From Paenibacillus contaminans (lineage in GTDB: Bacteria > Bacillota > Bacilli > Paenibacillales > NBRC-103111), in the NCBI RefSeq assembly GCF_003285015.1, contig NZ_QMFB01000020.1:62001-126000 (forward strand): DNA of 64,000 nt, written 5' to 3'. Below the pieces are notes generated by a model that saw nothing but the letters and a program-made list of their open reading frames with translations, was not told the DNA's origin and did not search any database. Within the stretch, counting starts at the first letter, position 1, and every line of letters starts with the position of its first letter. Positions 44,735 to 53,319 of the stretch are shown here, piece by piece. The position numbers and the translations under genes were made by a program.

Positions 44735-45968
44735 TGCCCGTCACCTTCCTCCCCTCGGACCGCCAACCCGCCAGCCAACGTTTGATCCGGGAACGTTCCG
44801 CCGGACCGGCGGAGCGCGGCAGACTCCATTGCCGGATCCACCTGTCGGCGATCCGCGTCACGGGCTGCCGAAATCCGTGATGGCCCGTGAACAGCTCCAG
44901 TATTTTCCCTTCGTTCAAATAGCCGGCAATATCCGAGAAACGCGGAATTTCCGCCGCCAAACGCATGCCCGTTTCTTTCCGTACTTCTTTCGCGCGAATC
45001 CCGTTCAGCAAGGAACGCTTGTCCAGCTGATTGACGACCAGCTCTACGCTGTCCGATGTCAATCCGAAGATCGGTCCCACCGTATTCAGCCAGCGCTGCA
45101 TATCCTCCTGAAAATGCGACAGCTCGCCTGTCGTTACCGCTACCCTGGCATCGGCTTGGATCATGGCGCATACCGTCGCGGCGTTATCCCAATAGGCGTT
45201 TACTTCCACGATGCACAAATCGAAAGCGGACCGGGCCGCCTGCAGCAAGCATTCGATCTCCTCCGGCCGAAAAAACTCCGCTTGCTCCCTCAGCATGTTG
45301 CCATACAGCACATGCAGGCGCGGCACGCCGCGAGTCGGCTCGCACAGCCCCAACAACCGGTCCCCGTGCAAACGTTGAGCCTTCAGCTCGGCACGTATGC
45401 TGTCCAGCGTAGCCGCCGCACTATCTTTCCCGCGATAACGGTGAAGCTTCGAGCTCTTCAGATTAAGGCATAAATACCCTACCGATGCTTCGCTGTCGAG
45501 CGCGAGCCTTACGGCGGTTCCGAACGAAACGAGCGTCGTTCCGATATTCGGCGTCGTCCCTACAAAAACAACCAGCCTACCTCCTCCCGCCCGGGACGTA
45601 CCGCCGAACAGCCAGCGAACCGCTTCATCGGCTGCCGCATCCGGGGACAGACCAGGCTGTACTATATCCGCTCCAAGCTGTTGGCAAAGCTTCCGCAGCG
45701 CGGCATTATCCTCTGCGTCCCGCCCCCGGTCCGGAATCAGAAGCACGCGCGAAGCTTTACCGCCTCTATGCAGCGCGTGCATAAGCTCCGCCGCTTTCTC
45801 CCGCCCGAGCCGTTCCGCTTGAATAATCATCCTGACATGCCTTCCTTCGAGGCAATCCGCAAGGAATAGCTCCTCCCGGCCGTAAAACGACCATTCCGTC
45901 CCCGTACGGGTTCGCGCCAGCAAAGCCGCTTCCAGCTTGTCCTCGCCCGAAAGTACTCCTACATGCAT
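44721..45968 (-). CDS. TadZ/CpaE-like ParA-superfamily localisation protein
   Basis: This protein (415 aa) has an N-terminal receiver-like domain without an obvious phosphoacceptor (residues 1-110) and a ParA/MinD-type ATPase-like domain from about 130. The deviant Walker A position reads V-G-T-T-P-N-I-G-T-T, lacking the lysine pair of KGGVGKT, which is common in TadZ proteins. V-V-N-Q-L-D-K-R is the downstream nucleotide/base motif. TadZ/CpaE proteins place the pilus at a cell site. It lies between cpaB and tadA in canonical order. Confidence 0.8.
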   Translation of the reverse strand: MHVGVLSGEDKLEAALLARTRTGTEWSFYGREELFLADCLEGRHVRMIIQAERLGREKAAELMHALHRGGKASRVLLIPDRGRDAEDNAALRKLCQQLGADIVQPGLSPDAAADEAVRWLFGGTSRAGGGRLVVFVGTTPNIGTTLVSFGTAVRLALDSEASVGYLCLNLKSSKLHRYRGKDSAAATLDSIRAELKAQRLHGDRLLGLCEPTRGVPRLHVLYGNMLREQAEFFRPEEIECLLQAARSAFDLCIVEVNAYWDNAATVCAMIQADARVAVTTGELSHFQEDMQRWLNTVGPIFGLTSDSVELVVNQLDKRSLLNGIRAKEVRKETGMRLAAEIPRFSDIAGYLNEGKILELFTGHHGFRQPVTRIADRWIRQWSLPRSAGPAERSRIKRWLAGWRSEGRKVTGIEGK

Positions 45969-45987
45969 GCGATTTCCTCCCTCCTCT

Positions 45988-46701
45988 TCATTTGACGGGC
46001 GGCTTCTCGACGATCGACGATGAAGCGAAAGCGATGACGAGCTTCGCTTTCTTGTCCCGACACGCTTCGTCGATCGCCAGCCATTCCTGCTCGGTCAAAT
46101 TCAGGTTAATCTGGTCGATCGCGCCGTTCGCTTCCCTTCTGGCCGCATACATACTCTCCATATCGCCGTTCACCCGGGAGAATAAAGCCGGATTTTTCGG
46201 GTCGTCGATTTCCACATTGGCTGACGATTTAACCGAAGCGACGACGATATCATGCCCGAATAAGAGACTCGAGCCCTCCTTGCCGGACACGTACAATTTG
46301 ACGGTATCTCCTGCCCGTATGCCGTTGGACAAAGACAATACGTATTCCTTCGGAATCTGAAACGTCGCCTGGCCGCTGCCCGGCATCAGGTGAAAACGGT
46401 CAAGCTTCCAATCCAGCACGGGCTCGCCCCGCCCGAGCGGCAGCAGCGTCTCCTTGCCTGCGGCCGCTTCGATCGAAGCCAGCATGCCTTCCCTGTAGGA
46501 GCCGCGCAGAACAGGCTTCAGTTCCAGCATATCTTCCGATAAAAACGTCCCCGAGCGAATGAAATCCTTCGGTACGACTACGCCGACTGTTTCCTGCAGT
46601 CTTACCTGTCTAAGCTGCAGCTTGTAAACGCCATACATCAGTCCGCAAGCGAGCAATCCGGCAATCAAGCTGATCGCCGCGCTGCGTCCACGGTTCAACA
46701 T
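45988..46701 (-). CDS. CpaB/RcpC-like SAF-domain pilus assembly protein
   Basis: This membrane-anchored protein (237 aa) has a single N-terminal helix (L-I-A-G-L-L-A-C-G-L-M-Y-G-V-Y) and an SAF domain at about residues 38-105 (V-V-P-K-D-F-I-R-S-G-T-F-L). A beta-rich C-terminal domain follows (G-D-T-V-K-L-Y-V-S-G). In Gram-negative Tad systems RcpC/CpaB pairs with the secretin; here no secretin gene is seen, as expected for a Gram-positive cell. It is the first gene of the pilus operon, with GGAGGAG before the ATG. Confidence 0.85.
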   Translation of the reverse strand: MLNRGRSAAISLIAGLLACGLMYGVYKLQLRQVRLQETVGVVVPKDFIRSGTFLSEDMLELKPVLRGSYREGMLASIEAAAGKETLLPLGRGEPVLDWKLDRFHLMPGSGQATFQIPKEYVLSLSNGIRAGDTVKLYVSGKEGSSLLFGHDIVVASVKSSANVEIDDPKNPALFSRVNGDMESMYAARREANGAIDQINLNLTEQEWLAIDEACRDKKAKLVIAFASSSIVEKPPVK

Positions 46702-46729
46702 AATGCTCCTCCTCCGCTTTGAACGTAAA

Positions 46730-46772
46730 AAGGACGCAACCCGCGGAACTTCTTCCGCCAGGCTGCGTCCTT
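46730..46772 (-). terminator. Terminator or leader attenuator between thrE pair and pilus operon
   Basis: A strong stem (AAGGACGCA / TGCGTCCTT plus an inner GGCGGAA/TTCCGCG stem) is followed on the minus strand by TTTTTACG, only about 25 bases before the cpaB ATG. It can end the exporter transcript. A promoter-like pair lies upstream of it at 46808-46836, so it could also act as an attenuator of the pilus operon. Confidence 0.75.
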
Positions 46773-46807
46773 CGCAAACCGTTACTTATATTCGATTCAG
46801 TAGGCTA

Positions 46808-46836
46808 ATATTACCAAATAAATCATATGTTGTCTA
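46808..46836 (-). promoter_or_regulatory. Promoter-like pair upstream of Tad-like operon
   Basis: On the minus strand TAGACA (46831-46836) and TAATAT (46808-46813) are spaced by 17 bases in an AT-rich gap. It would transcribe towards cpaB through the hairpin at 46730-46772. The match to SigA is moderate. Confidence 0.42.
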
Positions 46837-46895
46837 GTCGATTTGCGTAAAATGATATTATTTGCCGAATCCTGCGCAAGTCGTATGCATCCCCG

Positions 46896-47327
46896 TTACA
46901 GCCGCGACCGACGAATAATTTGATTTAAAACCTCCGAAAATACCAGACCGATGGCAATGGCGCCGGATATCATGAACGCTTTGGCCGCCAGTTGAACCGC
47001 CTGATCGTACTGATTTTCCACAGCGTTTCTCATCGCATCGTAAGCCAGTCCCCCCGGTACGAGCGGGATAATGCCGGCCACGTTGAAGACGATGATCGGC
47101 GTCTTGTACGCCTTGGCAAACAGCTGGCTGACGACCGTTACCGCAAATGCGGCGATGAGCGCAGCTGCCGTCACGTCAAGCGAAAACTCCTGGCATAGAA
47201 TATACAGCAGCCAGCCGGCCATTCCGATAAATCCGCACTGCAGCAGCGTCCGCTTGGGCGCATTAAAAATAATGCCGAAGGCGGCCGAAGCGATATAGCT
47301 TGTGACTAGCTGCGCTGCAATATTCAT
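46896..47327 (-). CDS. ThrE-type threonine/serine exporter, small subunit (DUF3815)
   Basis: This membrane protein (143 aa) has four to five helices and matches the C-terminal half of ThrE-like exporters: F-G-I-I-F-N-A-P-K-R, then P-L-V-P-G-G-L-A-Y-D-A-M. It is the second gene of a split exporter, 20 bases after its larger partner. It presumably exports threonine, serine or small related molecules. It is followed by the hairpin at 46730-46772. Confidence 0.87.
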   Translation of the reverse strand: MNIAAQLVTSYIASAAFGIIFNAPKRTLLQCGFIGMAGWLLYILCQEFSLDVTAAALIAAFAVTVVSQLFAKAYKTPIIVFNVAGIIPLVPGGLAYDAMRNAVENQYDQAVQLAAKAFMISGAIAIGLVFSEVLNQIIRRSRL

Positions 47328-47347
47328 GAGGCTCCCCCCTCGACAAA

Positions 47348-48109
47348 TTAATAAAAAGAAAGCACGAAAGCGATGCCCGCGCCGATCGCGAAGGCCGTCA
47401 AGAACGCTTCGGCTCCCTTGGAGAGCCCGGATACGAGGTGACCCGCCATCAGATCCCGCACCGCATTCGTAATCAGAAGTCCGGGTACGAGCGGCATGAC
47501 GGAGGCTGTAATGATTTTATCCAGATCTTGCCCACCCCCGTAAGTCACGAGCAGGAAAGCGAGCAGCCCGATAACGAGCGAAGCTAGAAACTCGGAAAAA
47601 AATTTGATCGTCACCCACCGGTGAAAATAAATCAGCCCCATATAACCAAAACCGCCTGTTACGACCGCCGGGATCACATCGCTCCATACTCCCTTGAACA
47701 TGATCAGGAAACAGCCGCTCGCCAGCGCCGCAGCACCGATCTTCAACCAGCCCGGATAAGCGGAGCGATCCGCATCCACTTCTTGCAGCAGCCTGCAAGC
47801 TTCGGCTGCCGTCAGTTCGCCAAAGGCGATTTTCCGGGAAATATCGTTGACGATCGTAACCTTCCGCAGGTCGGTCGAACGCTCCGAAATCCGCGTCAGC
47901 ATCGCCTGGGGAGCCGATCCGTCCGCGGCAAAAAGAATTCCGGTCGGCGTCACGAAGCTATGCGAATTCGGAATGCCGTACGAAGCCGCAATCCGCGTCA
48001 TCGTATCCTCGACCCGGTACGTTTCTCCGCCGTTTTGCAGCATGATTTTTCCCGCCAACAAGCATACCTGAATGATTTCGTCGTAATCGCCTTGAACGGG
48101 CTGACTCAT
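47348..48109 (-). CDS. ThrE-type threonine/serine exporter, large subunit (DUF1212)
   Basis: This membrane protein (253 aa) has a cytoplasmic N-terminal domain of about 110 residues (L-L-A-G-K-I-M-L-Q-N-G-G-E-T-Y-R-V-E-D-T) with the family's N-G-G-x-x-x-R-V-E pattern, then about five helices ending P-L-V-P-G-L-L-I-T-N-A. It forms the transporter with the small subunit encoded next. It is transcribed after the two-component genes by a 59-base gap, so readthrough from them is possible. Confidence 0.88.
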   Translation of the reverse strand: MSQPVQGDYDEIIQVCLLAGKIMLQNGGETYRVEDTMTRIAASYGIPNSHSFVTPTGILFAADGSAPQAMLTRISERSTDLRKVTIVNDISRKIAFGELTAAEACRLLQEVDADRSAYPGWLKIGAAALASGCFLIMFKGVWSDVIPAVVTGGFGYMGLIYFHRWVTIKFFSEFLASLVIGLLAFLLVTYGGGQDLDKIITASVMPLVPGLLITNAVRDLMAGHLVSGLSKGAEAFLTAFAIGAGIAFVLSFY

Positions 48110-48168
48110 GGCCGCGACCTCCTTTGCGTAATGCCGGCCCGGCCGGCTGCTGACGCTCTATTACTCTC

Positions 48169-48876
48169 TTACCCTTCGCCCTGGAATTTATACCCGAAGC
48201 CTCTTACCGTATGAATATATTTAGGGCTCGCCGGGTCGGCTTCGATCTTTTTGCGCAAATTGCTGATGTGAACCATGACGGTTCTTTCGTCGCTGACGCT
48301 CTCCCAGCCCCAAATCCGCTCGTACATCTGCTCGACACTGAACACTTGATTCGGGTGCTTCAGGAGAAGCAGAAGCAGCTGGCGTTCCTTCGGCAGAAGC
48401 GGCACAGGCTGCCCATGAATCAGCACCTCGAAGCTCAGCAGGTTGACGTACAAGCGCTCGTCCTTCCACTCCCCGCCGTCATCATTCTTATCCCTGCGCG
48501 AAGCGCGCCGCAAATTCGCCTTCACTCTTGCGACGAGCACAGCGGGATCGAAGGGCTTTGTCACATAATCGTCGGCCTCAGCCTCCAAACCGCTGATCAC
48601 GTCTTCGGACTCTCGCTTGCACGATACGAAAATGACGGGAATATCCCAGCTTCTGCGTACGATTCCGCACAGCTCGAGCCCGTCGATATCAGGCAGCAAA
48701 ATATCAAGCACGATCAAATCGGGCCGTTCCCGTTCCAGCAGCTCCAGCGCCTGCTTCCCGTCTTCCGCCGTAACCGCTTGAAAGCCCGCGTTTAGCATGT
48801 AGAGCACAATCAGCCGCCGTATTTCCGCCTCGTCCTCGACGATTAGTATTTTTGCAGTTTTGCTCTCCTCCGCCAT
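48169..48876 (-). CDS. OmpR/PhoB-family response regulator
   Basis: This response regulator (235 aa) has a receiver domain at residues 8-125 with the acidic pair V-E-D-E-A-E, phosphoacceptor in D-L-I-V-L-D-I-L-L-P, and a conserved K-P-F near residue 113. A C-terminal winged helix spans about 140-232 (L-L-P-K-E-R-Q-L-L-L-L-L-L and R-T-V-M-V-H-I-S-N-L-R-K-K-I). It starts 3 bases after the kinase stop, so the two are coupled. The target is unknown; the ThrE pair lies just downstream. Confidence 0.93.
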   Translation of the reverse strand: MAEESKTAKILIVEDEAEIRRLIVLYMLNAGFQAVTAEDGKQALELLERERPDLIVLDILLPDIDGLELCGIVRRSWDIPVIFVSCKRESEDVISGLEAEADDYVTKPFDPAVLVARVKANLRRASRRDKNDDGGEWKDERLYVNLLSFEVLIHGQPVPLLPKERQLLLLLLKHPNQVFSVEQMYERIWGWESVSDERTVMVHISNLRKKIEADPASPKYIHTVRGFGYKFQGEG

Positions 48877-48879
48877 CCG

Positions 48880-51027
48880 TTACAGCTCTCCCTTCGCGCT
48901 GGCAGCTTGCGCTTCCGCCGTGCTAACATATCGAACCGGCAGCGTGAAATAAAATGTGCTTCCTTCCCCGGGCCTGCTGCGGACTCCGATTTCCCCGTGG
49001 TGGCAGGAAACGATTTCTTTGGATATGCTAAGCCCCAAGCCGACACCGTACGATTCTTGCTTCTGCGCAGGGCGTCCCTTGTAGAACCGGTCGAAAATGA
49101 AAGGAAGCTCGTCCTCCGCAATTCCTCTCCCGCTATCGATTACCTTAATGACGACGTACCCTCGCCTGCCGTCCCCGGTATCCCACTCCGTCTCAATACG
49201 AACCGTCCCGCCTGCCGGCGTATTTTTTTGCGCATTGACCAGCATATTCCCGAGCACTTGCTCGATTCGGATCGCATCCACGTCGGCAACCGCAATCCTA
49301 TCCGGCAGCGGCTCGATAAGGGGGCCGAGCTCGTAGGCAAGCTTTTTGTCCAGCATATCCAGCTTGAATTTGGCAAAAAGACGGTGAATGAGCGCCTGCG
49401 CCTCCATCTCCTGAAACTCGAAGCGGACCTGCCGTCCTTCCAGCTTGGACAACTCGAACAGATCGCCGATCATCCGGTCCAGAAAAACTGTTTTGTCGTA
49501 AATCAGCTGCAAATAAACCGGATCTCCCACCTTCACGACGCCGTCGATCATCGCTTTGATATAACCGCGCACGGTCGTCAGCGGCGTTCCGAGCTCATGC
49601 GAAATATTCGACAGCAGCCTTCTTCGCGATTGCTCCATTCTTGACAATACGCCGTTCGCCTCTTCGAGCTCCCTTTTGGCCTCCTCCAGCGTCGCGGTAC
49701 GCTCCAGCACTTTATCCTCGAGCGACCGGTTGGCCGTCTGCAGCTCGATCGTCAGCCCCTCCACCCGTTCGAACGATTTGGAGAAAATCGACGCCAAGTT
49801 GATCGTTTGCGCGAACAAAAAGCCGAGCAGACCGAACGGAATCAAATTTTCTCGGATCGCCAAAGCCTGATTATAAAATAAAATATCGTTGATGACCGTC
49901 GCGAAAAAAAACGCAAGCCCGATCAAATTATAAAGCGAGCCATGCCGTCTTCGAATGAAGGCAAGTATAAAAACTGCCGTCACGTAGAGGAATACCGCCA
50001 CCGCAACAAGCTGAAACGGCAGCATCAGCTTCGTATAGAAACGTGCGGGCGCGAGCAAAACATAAGCCATAAACGCTGCGGTACATATACCGTAAAGCCT
50101 GCCCGCCCTTCGGCTCGACTCAAGAGGATATTGCGAAGCGACAAATAACAGCAGCATGAGCACCGCCAAGGCGGTTGACATATATTCGAGCTTCGCCGCC
50201 CATTCCCAAGGAAAACCGGGGAGAAGCTTTACCGCGATCGTTTCACCCTGAAAAAGGGAACGGACGGCGATCATGATGCACATCACGCCGAAGAACAAGG
50301 GCGAACGTTCTTTGCGACGCACGGCATATAAACACAGATGATACAGCCCCATCACCGTCAAGCTGCCTATGATGAACAGCTCCGCCGCCATTTGCCGAAC
50401 CGTGCTGCGATAAATCAGCTGCTCCTCGCCTAGCCGCAACGATTGCCACATTCCGCCCTTTCGCTGGACAAAATTGGATACTTGCATGACGACTACGTAC
50501 TCGTTCGCGCTTTCCAATGCGACGGTTTTCGGTACGTTCTTGGCGGTCATCCGCTCCCTCGACGTCCCGACCGTTCCGTTCGATGCCTTCAGCTTGCCGT
50601 TCACCCACAGCTTGTACGAGGTGGCGACGCTCGGCACATAAAGCGAAAGACTGCTTTCCAGCTGCCGATTTCCTGTCTTAATGCGCAGCATATATGTAGC
50701 AAAGCCTTCTTTCGACGTGATGCCGTCATCCAGCTTCTTTTTCCAAACATGGGGAACAGTCGCATAGGAAACTAGCTGCGAGGACGAGGTAGCGGATAAA
50801 GGACTCCAGGCTGCAAGGTCTCCAGGTTCGATCAAACGTTTCCAATAAAAAGCCCATTCGCCGCTCAGGTCGACGATCCCGTCCTTCTCCGGCTCCCAAG
50901 CGGATAAATCCAGTTCTCCGCGCACCGCAGCTTGGGGCTCCGTCTTACTTGAGGCATGAAGAGCTTGCGAGCCGAATGAAGTCAGCAGAACAATCCATAG
51001 TAGTACATATACCGCCGCCGCTCTCAT
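48880..51027 (-). CDS. 7TM-DISM sensor histidine kinase
   Basis: This membrane kinase (715 aa) has a signal peptide (residues 1-26), an extracellular 7TMR-DISMED2-like beta domain at about 35-200 (V-D-L-S-G-E-W-A-F-Y-W), and seven helices at about 210-410. A coiled coil precedes HisKA with phosphoacceptor N-I-S-H-E-L-G-T-P-L. The ATPase shows N-box N-M-L-V-N-A-Q-K-N-T and D-S-G-R-G-I-A. It probably senses an extracellular carbohydrate or small molecule. It is followed directly by its OmpR-type regulator. Confidence 0.92.
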   Translation of the reverse strand: MRAAAVYVLLWIVLLTSFGSQALHASSKTEPQAAVRGELDLSAWEPEKDGIVDLSGEWAFYWKRLIEPGDLAAWSPLSATSSSQLVSYATVPHVWKKKLDDGITSKEGFATYMLRIKTGNRQLESSLSLYVPSVATSYKLWVNGKLKASNGTVGTSRERMTAKNVPKTVALESANEYVVVMQVSNFVQRKGGMWQSLRLGEEQLIYRSTVRQMAAELFIIGSLTVMGLYHLCLYAVRRKERSPLFFGVMCIMIAVRSLFQGETIAVKLLPGFPWEWAAKLEYMSTALAVLMLLLFVASQYPLESSRRAGRLYGICTAAFMAYVLLAPARFYTKLMLPFQLVAVAVFLYVTAVFILAFIRRRHGSLYNLIGLAFFFATVINDILFYNQALAIRENLIPFGLLGFLFAQTINLASIFSKSFERVEGLTIELQTANRSLEDKVLERTATLEEAKRELEEANGVLSRMEQSRRRLLSNISHELGTPLTTVRGYIKAMIDGVVKVGDPVYLQLIYDKTVFLDRMIGDLFELSKLEGRQVRFEFQEMEAQALIHRLFAKFKLDMLDKKLAYELGPLIEPLPDRIAVADVDAIRIEQVLGNMLVNAQKNTPAGGTVRIETEWDTGDGRRGYVVIKVIDSGRGIAEDELPFIFDRFYKGRPAQKQESYGVGLGLSISKEIVSCHHGEIGVRSRPGEGSTFYFTLPVRYVSTAEAQAASAKGEL

Positions 51028-51125
51028 CCCAACCGTCTCCTCGCCGCTTCCGCTAACTCTCAGATAGTCTCATATTACCAACGCTTTTGAAAAAATGCCA
51101 TCGTTCGCCACGCGGGCACACAAAA

Positions 51126-51160
51126 AAGAGGCTCGAACGGATCGACTCCGCCAGCCTCTT
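51126..51160 (-). terminator. Terminator after TetR gene
   Basis: Arms AAGAGGCT and AGCCTCTT are separated by 19 bases and lead into TTTTTTG on the minus strand. It sits 18 bases past the stop. Confidence 0.82.
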
Positions 51161-51177
51161 GTCAGTGAATTACCGGT

Positions 51178-51780
51178 CTACTTGTCGGATTCAACCATAC
51201 CAAGTCCCCGCAATACGAAGATTTGCGTCTCCTCAATGAGCCGTTCTACCGAAAGCGGCTCCTCCATCAGAATGGACTCGACCATATGCGCGTTTTTCGG
51301 AAACAGGACCGATCCCATTACGAACAGCAGCCCTTGATCCAGCGATCCGAAGCGAAAATCGCCCCGCTCCCGCCCCTCCTCCAGCAATCCTCGAAGCTTG
51401 GTCCACAAGGGGAGAATCCGCCGTTTCAAATGGTGGGTGCGAGGCGACCTCGTCACCACTTCCTGGTCTGTAATCTTCGCCAGCTCCGGGTCGGTTTTGC
51501 GAAACCGGATGACCTCCGCAATAATGAGCTTGATGCCTTCCACCGGACTCATCTGCTGCTTGAAAAATTCGTCAATGCGCTCGCTCGGAAAAAACTGATC
51601 GAAAAGCGCCGCAAACACGTTTTCTTTCCCGCCGAAATGATACGAAACAAGCGCTACGTTCGCCCCGGCCTCATCGCAAATCTGCCTGACGCTCGTGCCG
51701 TCAAAGCCTTGAGCGGCAAACAGCTTTTTGGCTGCCAGCAGTATCCGCATCTTCGCATCAAGTTCCGTTTGTGTCATCAT
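51178..51780 (-). CDS. TetR/AcrR-family repressor
   Basis: This regulator (200 aa) has an N-terminal HTH at residues 8-55 (A-A-K-K-L-F-A-A-Q-G-F-D-G-T-S-V, then A-N-V-A-L-V-S-Y-H-F) and an alpha-helical ligand domain of CecR/DUF1956-like type. AAGGAGCAGC lies just before twin ATG codons (51778-51780 and 51775-51777). It is the second gene of an operon with the YhgE-like membrane protein and probably represses that operon through the AAACGATCGTTT palindrome at 53047-53058. Confidence 0.9.
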   Translation of the reverse strand: MMTQTELDAKMRILLAAKKLFAAQGFDGTSVRQICDEAGANVALVSYHFGGKENVFAALFDQFFPSERIDEFFKQQMSPVEGIKLIIAEVIRFRKTDPELAKITDQEVVTRSPRTHHLKRRILPLWTKLRGLLEEGRERGDFRFGSLDQGLLFVMGSVLFPKNAHMVESILMEEPLSVERLIEETQIFVLRGLGMVESDK

Positions 51781-51858
51781 CCGCTGCTCCTTAGAATTGT
51801 AATCTTCGCTTATAGCTATTATGCCGCGATTACGTGCTCCGGCGCAACCTATGCCAGC

Positions 51859-53004
51859 TTAGGCGGATACCGCCGCAGCCTGCACGGCGCGTTCCTTGCG
51901 AAGGGCCACGGCAGCCAATGCGACGACCGCCGCAATTGCGGTCATGCCCAGCAAAACACTCACGTCAGATCCGACGCCCGGCCCGCCGAACAGCAGGTTC
52001 ATGCTTCCTTCAACCGCATATGTGGCCGGAAGATAGCGGCTAAGCTCGAGATAGAACGGGGAAAGCATCTCGCGCGGCACCATCGCTCCGGAAGTGACGA
52101 GTTGAACCGACATCCCGATAATGTTGAACAGCATGCCGCCCACGCCGAACAGCACGACAAACATTTGCGTAAAGAACATGAACGTCATCAAAAATACCGC
52201 TTGGAATCCCCACATTGCGAGAAAACCGTGGGCTGATTGGCCACCGAATGCAAGCACCAGCGAAGAGCCTATCGCCGAGATGACAATGGCGGAACCTGCA
52301 TGGATAACGAAGCGCGTCCACAGTTTTTGCCATTTGCTTAGCGTTTGAATGGCCATCGACGACTGCTGCAGGTTCATGGCCATAATCATCGAGCCGACGA
52401 ACGACGACAGCACCATCATCATCGGAATCATCTGATTGGACATATTTTTCACTTTATTGACGGTCTGGAAATCGGAGACGACCTTCTCCCCCAGCCCTTG
52501 GGCCATTGCCTGCGCCTGCTGCGCCGGGACATTAGCCTGCGTCAGCATGGCCTGCGCTCCGGCCGTCACAGCCTCTTTGTTGACCATGGCGGTTACGTTC
52601 GCGGACACGCCCTGCATGATGCTTTTGATCGTGGCGGGGTTCGACTCGTTCACAAGAAACTGCACGCTCGCCGTTTCGCCCGGCGTCTGCAGCTGCTTGC
52701 TAAATGCCGCCGGAATCACAATTACCATCTGCACGCTGCGATCGTTCAGGCTCTCCTCGGCAGCGCTCTTGGACGCCGCCATCTCCGTCTGAAACGGCAG
52801 ACCGCTTTGCAGCTTCTCGGCGATCGTCCCGCCCATGCCCGCATCCTCGTTGACGATCGCGATCTTCAATTGCTTGGCGTTCTCCGTAACGCCGTCATAG
52901 CCGGTCATCCATATTACGCAAAAAATAAGCTGAAACATAAGCGCAACCGCAATACCCGCCTTCGTCGTCGGCTGCTTAAAAAATAACCGTAAAGCTTGTT
53001 TCAT
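51859..53004 (-). CDS. YhgE/Pip-like ABC-2 type membrane protein
   Basis: This membrane protein (381 aa) has one N-terminal helix (A-G-I-A-V-A-L-M-F-Q-L-I-F-C), a large extracytoplasmic domain at about residues 40-190 (I-A-I-V-N-E-D-A-G-M-G, then V-I-V-I-P-A-A-F-S) and five C-terminal helices. It belongs to the YhgE/Pip and ABC-2 permease group. Members are linked to phage infection, export or antimicrobial resistance. The ATG at 53002-53004 follows AAAGGG by nine bases; an ATG nine bases earlier abuts that site. No ATPase gene is adjacent. It is cotranscribed with a TetR repressor. Confidence 0.84.
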   Translation of the reverse strand: MKQALRLFFKQPTTKAGIAVALMFQLIFCVIWMTGYDGVTENAKQLKIAIVNEDAGMGGTIAEKLQSGLPFQTEMAASKSAAEESLNDRSVQMVIVIPAAFSKQLQTPGETASVQFLVNESNPATIKSIMQGVSANVTAMVNKEAVTAGAQAMLTQANVPAQQAQAMAQGLGEKVVSDFQTVNKVKNMSNQMIPMMMVLSSFVGSMIMAMNLQQSSMAIQTLSKWQKLWTRFVIHAGSAIVISAIGSSLVLAFGGQSAHGFLAMWGFQAVFLMTFMFFTQMFVVLFGVGGMLFNIIGMSVQLVTSGAMVPREMLSPFYLELSRYLPATYAVEGSMNLLFGGPGVGSDVSVLLGMTAIAAVVALAAVALRKERAVQAAAVSA

Positions 53005-53046
53005 CAATCCCATCCCTTTCTTGTCGCTTGCAGAAGGACAAACATC

Positions 53047-53058
53047 AAACGATCGTTT
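53047..53058 (-). promoter_or_regulatory. TetR-type operator palindrome AAACGATCGTTT
   Basis: A perfect 12-bp palindrome lies 43-54 bases before the YhgE-like start codon in an AT-rich promoter region. Size and symmetry suit a TetR dimer. The downstream TetR gene is the obvious candidate binder. Confidence 0.62.
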
Positions 53059-53176
53059 TAATTAAACATTTATTTAATAGAATACACGGGAGCTTTATCC
53101 GTGTCAATAACCAAGACTTAAGGTCTTTGTAGTAGTAAAGTGTGTGGATTCGCGCAAATGCCGCGCATCAAATAAA

Positions 53177-53206
53177 GCCGCCCCTCCGCAGCGGGCGAAG
53201 GGGCAG
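53177..53206 (-). terminator. GC-rich hairpin downstream of propeller-glycosidase gene
   Basis: Arms GCcGCCCCTtcg and AAGGGGCaGC form a strong stem, followed on the minus strand by TTTATTTG. It lies about 110 bases beyond the stop at 53320. The long distance lowers confidence. Apart from the TetR palindrome, the rest of the gap 53005-53319 shows no gene. Confidence 0.6.
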
Positions 53207-53319
53207 CTCATCGAGCCTTGGTTGTGAGGCTGGCTCTAGCCACTTTTGATAATCGTTATGCCGGCTACACCGCCCGAATCTCTGCTTCCGATAACCCGGA
53301 TGCAACCTGAGCGCTGAAA

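Noticed and set aside
46730..46836. Cyclic-di-GMP riboswitch before the pilus operon
   Set aside because: The leader shows a plain hairpin and no GEMM core motifs were recognised.
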